A DNA stretch of 64,000 nt, taken from the NCBI GenBank assembly GCA_913055735.1, contig CAJXKD010000001.1, positions 1,584,281 to 1,648,280 on the forward strand. Direction: 5' to 3'. Shown piece by piece: positions 61,766 to 64,000 of the stretch. Source of the stretch: an uncultured Rhodospirillales bacterium. GTDB lineage: Bacteria; Pseudomonadota; Alphaproteobacteria; Rhodospirillales; UBA2165. Both the position numbers and the translations under genes were made by a program. The notes beneath the pieces were generated by a model. It made no database searches and was not told the DNA's origin. It was given only the letters and a program-made list of their open reading frames with translations. How positions within the stretch are numbered: position 1 is the first letter of the stretch; each line of letters starts with the position of its first letter.

Positions 61766-62497
61766 CTATTCGCGGTTGCCGAACAGATGCAACAGCATCA
61801 GGAACAGGTTGATGAAGTCGAGATAGAGACGCAGCGCGCCCATGATCGCCTTTTTGTCGGCAACACTGGAGTGATCTAACTCGTTGTATTCGTTGCGGAT
61901 CGCCTGGGTGTCGTAAGCGGTGAGGCCGACGAAGACCAGCACGCCGATGACCGAAATGACGAAATGCAGCGCCGACGAGGCCAGGAAGATATTGACCACC
62001 GAGGCGATGATGATGCCGATCAGGCCCATGAACAGGAACGAGCCGAACTTCGACAAATCACGTTTGGTGGTATAGCCGTAGAGGCTCATCGCGGCGAACG
62101 TGCCGGCGGTGATGAAAAACACGCGGGCGATACTCGTGCCGGTGTAGGCGATGAATATCGTCGCCAACGACAGACCGACAAGCGCGGCGTAGATCCAGAA
62201 TGTTGCCTGCGCGGCACCCGCGCTCATCTTATGAATGCGGGCGCTCAGGAAGAACACGAGGCCGAGCGGCGCGAAGATGACGACCCACATCAACGGCGTG
62301 CCGAACAGGGTCTGCATCAGGGTCGGCGATTGGGCTACCGCGGCGGCGACGATGCCCGTCAGGGCAACACCGGAGGCCATGTAGTTGTAAACCTTCAGCA
62401 TATACTGGCGCAGGCCGACGTCGATTTGCGCGTCGGCGGCTTGCCGCGCGGTCATCCGCTTTGCCGATGACAAATCGTTGTTTTGTCCAAAAGCCAT
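61766..62497 (-). CDS. Bax inhibitor-1 / YccA family membrane protein
   Basis: About 243 aa from ATG 62497 (a GTG at 62510-62512 is possible). Seven hydrophobic helices are visible, from YNYMASGVALTGIVAAAVAQ to DFINLFLMLLHLFGNRE at the C-terminus. The family signature near the end, LTAYDTQAIRNEY, and the terminal LYLDFINLFL are clear. BI-1 relatives form pH-sensitive calcium leak channels of the inner membrane. Monocistronic. Confidence 0.94.
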   Translation of the reverse strand: MAFGQNNDLSSAKRMTARQAADAQIDVGLRQYMLKVYNYMASGVALTGIVAAAVAQSPTLMQTLFGTPLMWVVIFAPLGLVFFLSARIHKMSAGAAQATFWIYAALVGLSLATIFIAYTGTSIARVFFITAGTFAAMSLYGYTTKRDLSKFGSFLFMGLIGIIIASVVNIFLASSALHFVISVIGVLVFVGLTAYDTQAIRNEYNELDHSSVADKKAIMGALRLYLDFINLFLMLLHLFGNRE

Positions 62498-62665
62498 ATC
62501 AATTCTACTCACACTGGTTCAGGGCATAGCCGTAACGGCAGCCAACGGGCGCCATTACCTGCCCACTAATATGTCAGAATTTCAAAATCCATCAAGTGAG
62601 ACCAGGGATAGATTACGAAAAGTTCATCTTGCTGATTTTCCCTGAAAACCGGGTATTTTGTAAGG

Positions 62666-64000
62666 TCATTCGTTGCGCAACAGGGGGGCCGCCTTCTGGC
62701 CGAGGGCTCGCCAAGTGCCGGCGAAGCCGATAATCAGCGTAACGCCCAGGCAAAGGACGATAGTGACGGCGACGGTTGTGGGAATGAACACCCAATCGGC
62801 CTCCATCAGCCAGACGATCACAGCCCAGGCTGTGAAACTGCCGATCACAGCGGCGATGGCGCCGGTTGCCAGTCCCAAAACCCCATATTCGATCAGGAAG
62901 GCGCGCAGGATCATGCTGCGTGTTGCGCCGAGGACCTTGAAGACGACCGCGTCATAGATGCGCTGACGCCGGCCGGCGGCAACCGCACCTGCCAGCACCA
63001 ATGCCCCGGCAACGATGGTAATGGAAGCGGTGGCGCGCACCGCCGTGCCGATCCCGGCAAGGATGTCGGCGGCGGCCTGTAGCGCTTCACGCACGCGGAT
63101 GACCGAAATATTGGCGAACCTGTCGGATACGGCGGTTTCCACCGTGTTTTCGATGTCCTTCGGCGCGCGCACCGCGGCGATATGGGTATGGGGCGCGTTT
63201 TCGAGGGTGCCCGGCGCGAAGATAATGGCGAAATCGAAGCGCAGCGAGCGCCAGTCGATGGCCCGGAGGCTAGTGATCTCGGCGGTGATGTCGCGGCCGA
63301 GGATATTGAGCGTCAGGGTATCGCCCAATCCAACACCGAAATCGCGGGCGATATCGGCATCCAATGAGATAAGCGGCGGTCCGCTGTAATCAGCCGGCCA
63401 CCACTTGCCGGCGACGATATCTGCGCCTTCCAATGGGTCGGCGGCATAGGTGAGCGCCCGGTCGCCACGCACCGCCCATTGCGAGCCCGGGGCGATGGTG
63501 CGTTCCTCGACGGGGACACCGTCGATCTCGACAATCCGGCCACGCAAACTGGCGATGCGCTTGTAATCCTTGGTGCCGTCGATGCCGGTCACGGTGGTGT
63601 CGAAAGCGCCGGTTTGATTGGGCTGGATGTCGAGAAAGAAAAACGCCGGCGCTTCCTCAGGCAGCCGTTCGTTCACTTGGCGGCTGAGATTGCCTTCGAT
63701 CAAGGCGATGGCGACAAGCACCGTGAGGCCTAGTCCGAGCGACAATACGACACTGCCCGACGTGGTGCCGGGCCGGTGCAGATTGGAGAGTGCGAGGCGT
63801 AATTCGGTGTTCTTGATGTTCTTGATCCGCCGCGACCAGTTGATCAACAGAGTCGCCGCGCCGCGCAGCAGGATCAGCGCCACGATGGCGCCCGCGACGA
63901 ACCACACGGCGAACCATTTGTCGGCAGCGGTGGCTATGGTCAGTGCTGCAAGCGCCGTTGCGCCAATGGCGGTGGCCACGATGAAGGCCGGGCCGGGCCG
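62666..64000 (-). CDS. FtsX-like ABC transporter permease (YbbP-type), N-terminus outside window
   Basis: At least 444 aa; the frame is open to the right edge, so the N-terminus is missing. Visible helices include VWFVAGAIVALILLRGAATLLIN, TSGSVVLSLGLGLTVLVAIAL, and four at the C-terminus (ITIVAGALVLAGAVAAG, IGSFTAWAVIVWLMEAD, TVAVTIVLCLGVTLIIGFAGTW). A large periplasmic domain lies between. The pattern fits the C-terminal half of YbbP-like permeases with two FtsX domains, which work with the YbbA ATPase. The partner would lie to the right of the window. Confidence 0.87.
   Translation of the reverse strand, partial: RPGPAFIVATAIGATALAALTIATAADKWFAVWFVAGAIVALILLRGAATLLINWSRRIKNIKNTELRLALSNLHRPGTTSGSVVLSLGLGLTVLVAIALIEGNLSRQVNERLPEEAPAFFFLDIQPNQTGAFDTTVTGIDGTKDYKRIASLRGRIVEIDGVPVEERTIAPGSQWAVRGDRALTYAADPLEGADIVAGKWWPADYSGPPLISLDADIARDFGVGLGDTLTLNILGRDITAEITSLRAIDWRSLRFDFAIIFAPGTLENAPHTHIAAVRAPKDIENTVETAVSDRFANISVIRVREALQAAADILAGIGTAVRATASITIVAGALVLAGAVAAGRRQRIYDAVVFKVLGATRSMILRAFLIEYGVLGLATGAIAAVIGSFTAWAVIVWLMEADWVFIPTTVAVTIVLCLGVTLIIGFAGTWRALGQKAAPLLRNE

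Noticed and set aside
1..64000. CRISPR arrays, insertion sequences, phage or integron features
   Set aside because: No repeated spacer pattern, transposase, integrase or terminal inverted repeats were found on reading both strands.

Overview
The window reads as a continuous chromosomal segment of a GC-rich alphaproteobacterium, most likely a Rhodospirillales-like (possibly marine) lineage. This placement is an inference from gene order: hemC-hemD-Mic60-hemY divergent from tsaD/gpsA, an rsmB gene near a DUF1674/SDHAF4-type gene, and a complete NAGGN osmolyte locus. No rRNA, CRISPR array, insertion sequence or phage was seen. There is one tRNA, tRNA-Thr(CGT).

Region 1 (1-23.8 kb) is a surface-polysaccharide locus, almost all on the minus strand. 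From its upstream (right) end it holds an SxtJ/DUF5989/carbamoyltransferase triad, a heparinase II/III-like protein and a polytopic polymerase-like membrane protein. Next comes a regulatory head: a winged-helix regulator with three 15-bp palindromic operators in front of it, and a NusG paralog. These lead a tightly coupled run of sugar O-methyltransferase, AsnB-type amidotransferase, SIS isomerase, HAD phosphatase, transaldolase and two epimerases. After a plus-strand SGNH-like membrane protein come rmlB, rmlA, a DegT-type aminotransferase and a PglD/NeuD-like acyltransferase (a dTDP-amino-sugar branch), a beta-propeller glycosidase-like protein, a GT2, a FemAB/GNAT-like protein, a methyltransferase and a truncated GtrA-like protein.

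Region 2 (23.9-34 kb) is housekeeping and metabolism: rsmB, an FkbM methyltransferase, a TauE/SafE permease, a 55-aa SDHAF4-like protein, a short pyruvate-kinase-like protein, acetyl-CoA synthetase, a class III cyclase-TPR protein, a Rieske ferredoxin, an unknown protein and an EVE-domain protein. Region 3 (33.7-38.7 kb) is the N-acetylglutaminylglutamine amide osmoprotectant operon (amidotransferase, synthetase, M42 peptidase) behind a recognisable promoter. Region 4 (38.7-47.5 kb) has two YciI proteins, gpsA and tsaD on the minus strand, then hemC, a fused HemD-Mic60 protein, hemY, a TPR-glycosyltransferase and tRNA-Thr on the plus strand.

Region 5 (47.5-59.9 kb) is accessory metabolism: nitrilase, luciferase-like monooxygenase, alpha/beta hydrolase, two tandem carboxymuconolactone-decarboxylase (AhpD-like) proteins, a CaiB-type CoA transferase, a CobW-type GTPase, FkbM and SPINDLY-like proteins, a 2OG-Fe(II) oxygenase, a GYD protein and a rhodanese. 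The best discovery here is that the first AhpD-like gene carries an in-frame TGA exactly at the second position of its CxxC motif (C-N-Y-TGA), followed by a hairpin that fits a bacterial SECIS element. It is therefore a probable CxxU selenoprotein. Its tandem partner has lost both redox residues. Region 6 (59.9-64 kb) has a secreted DUF1223 protein, a J-domain protein with a DNA-binding-like N-terminus, a bidirectional terminator, a Bax-inhibitor-1 family protein and an FtsX-like ABC permease cut by the right edge.
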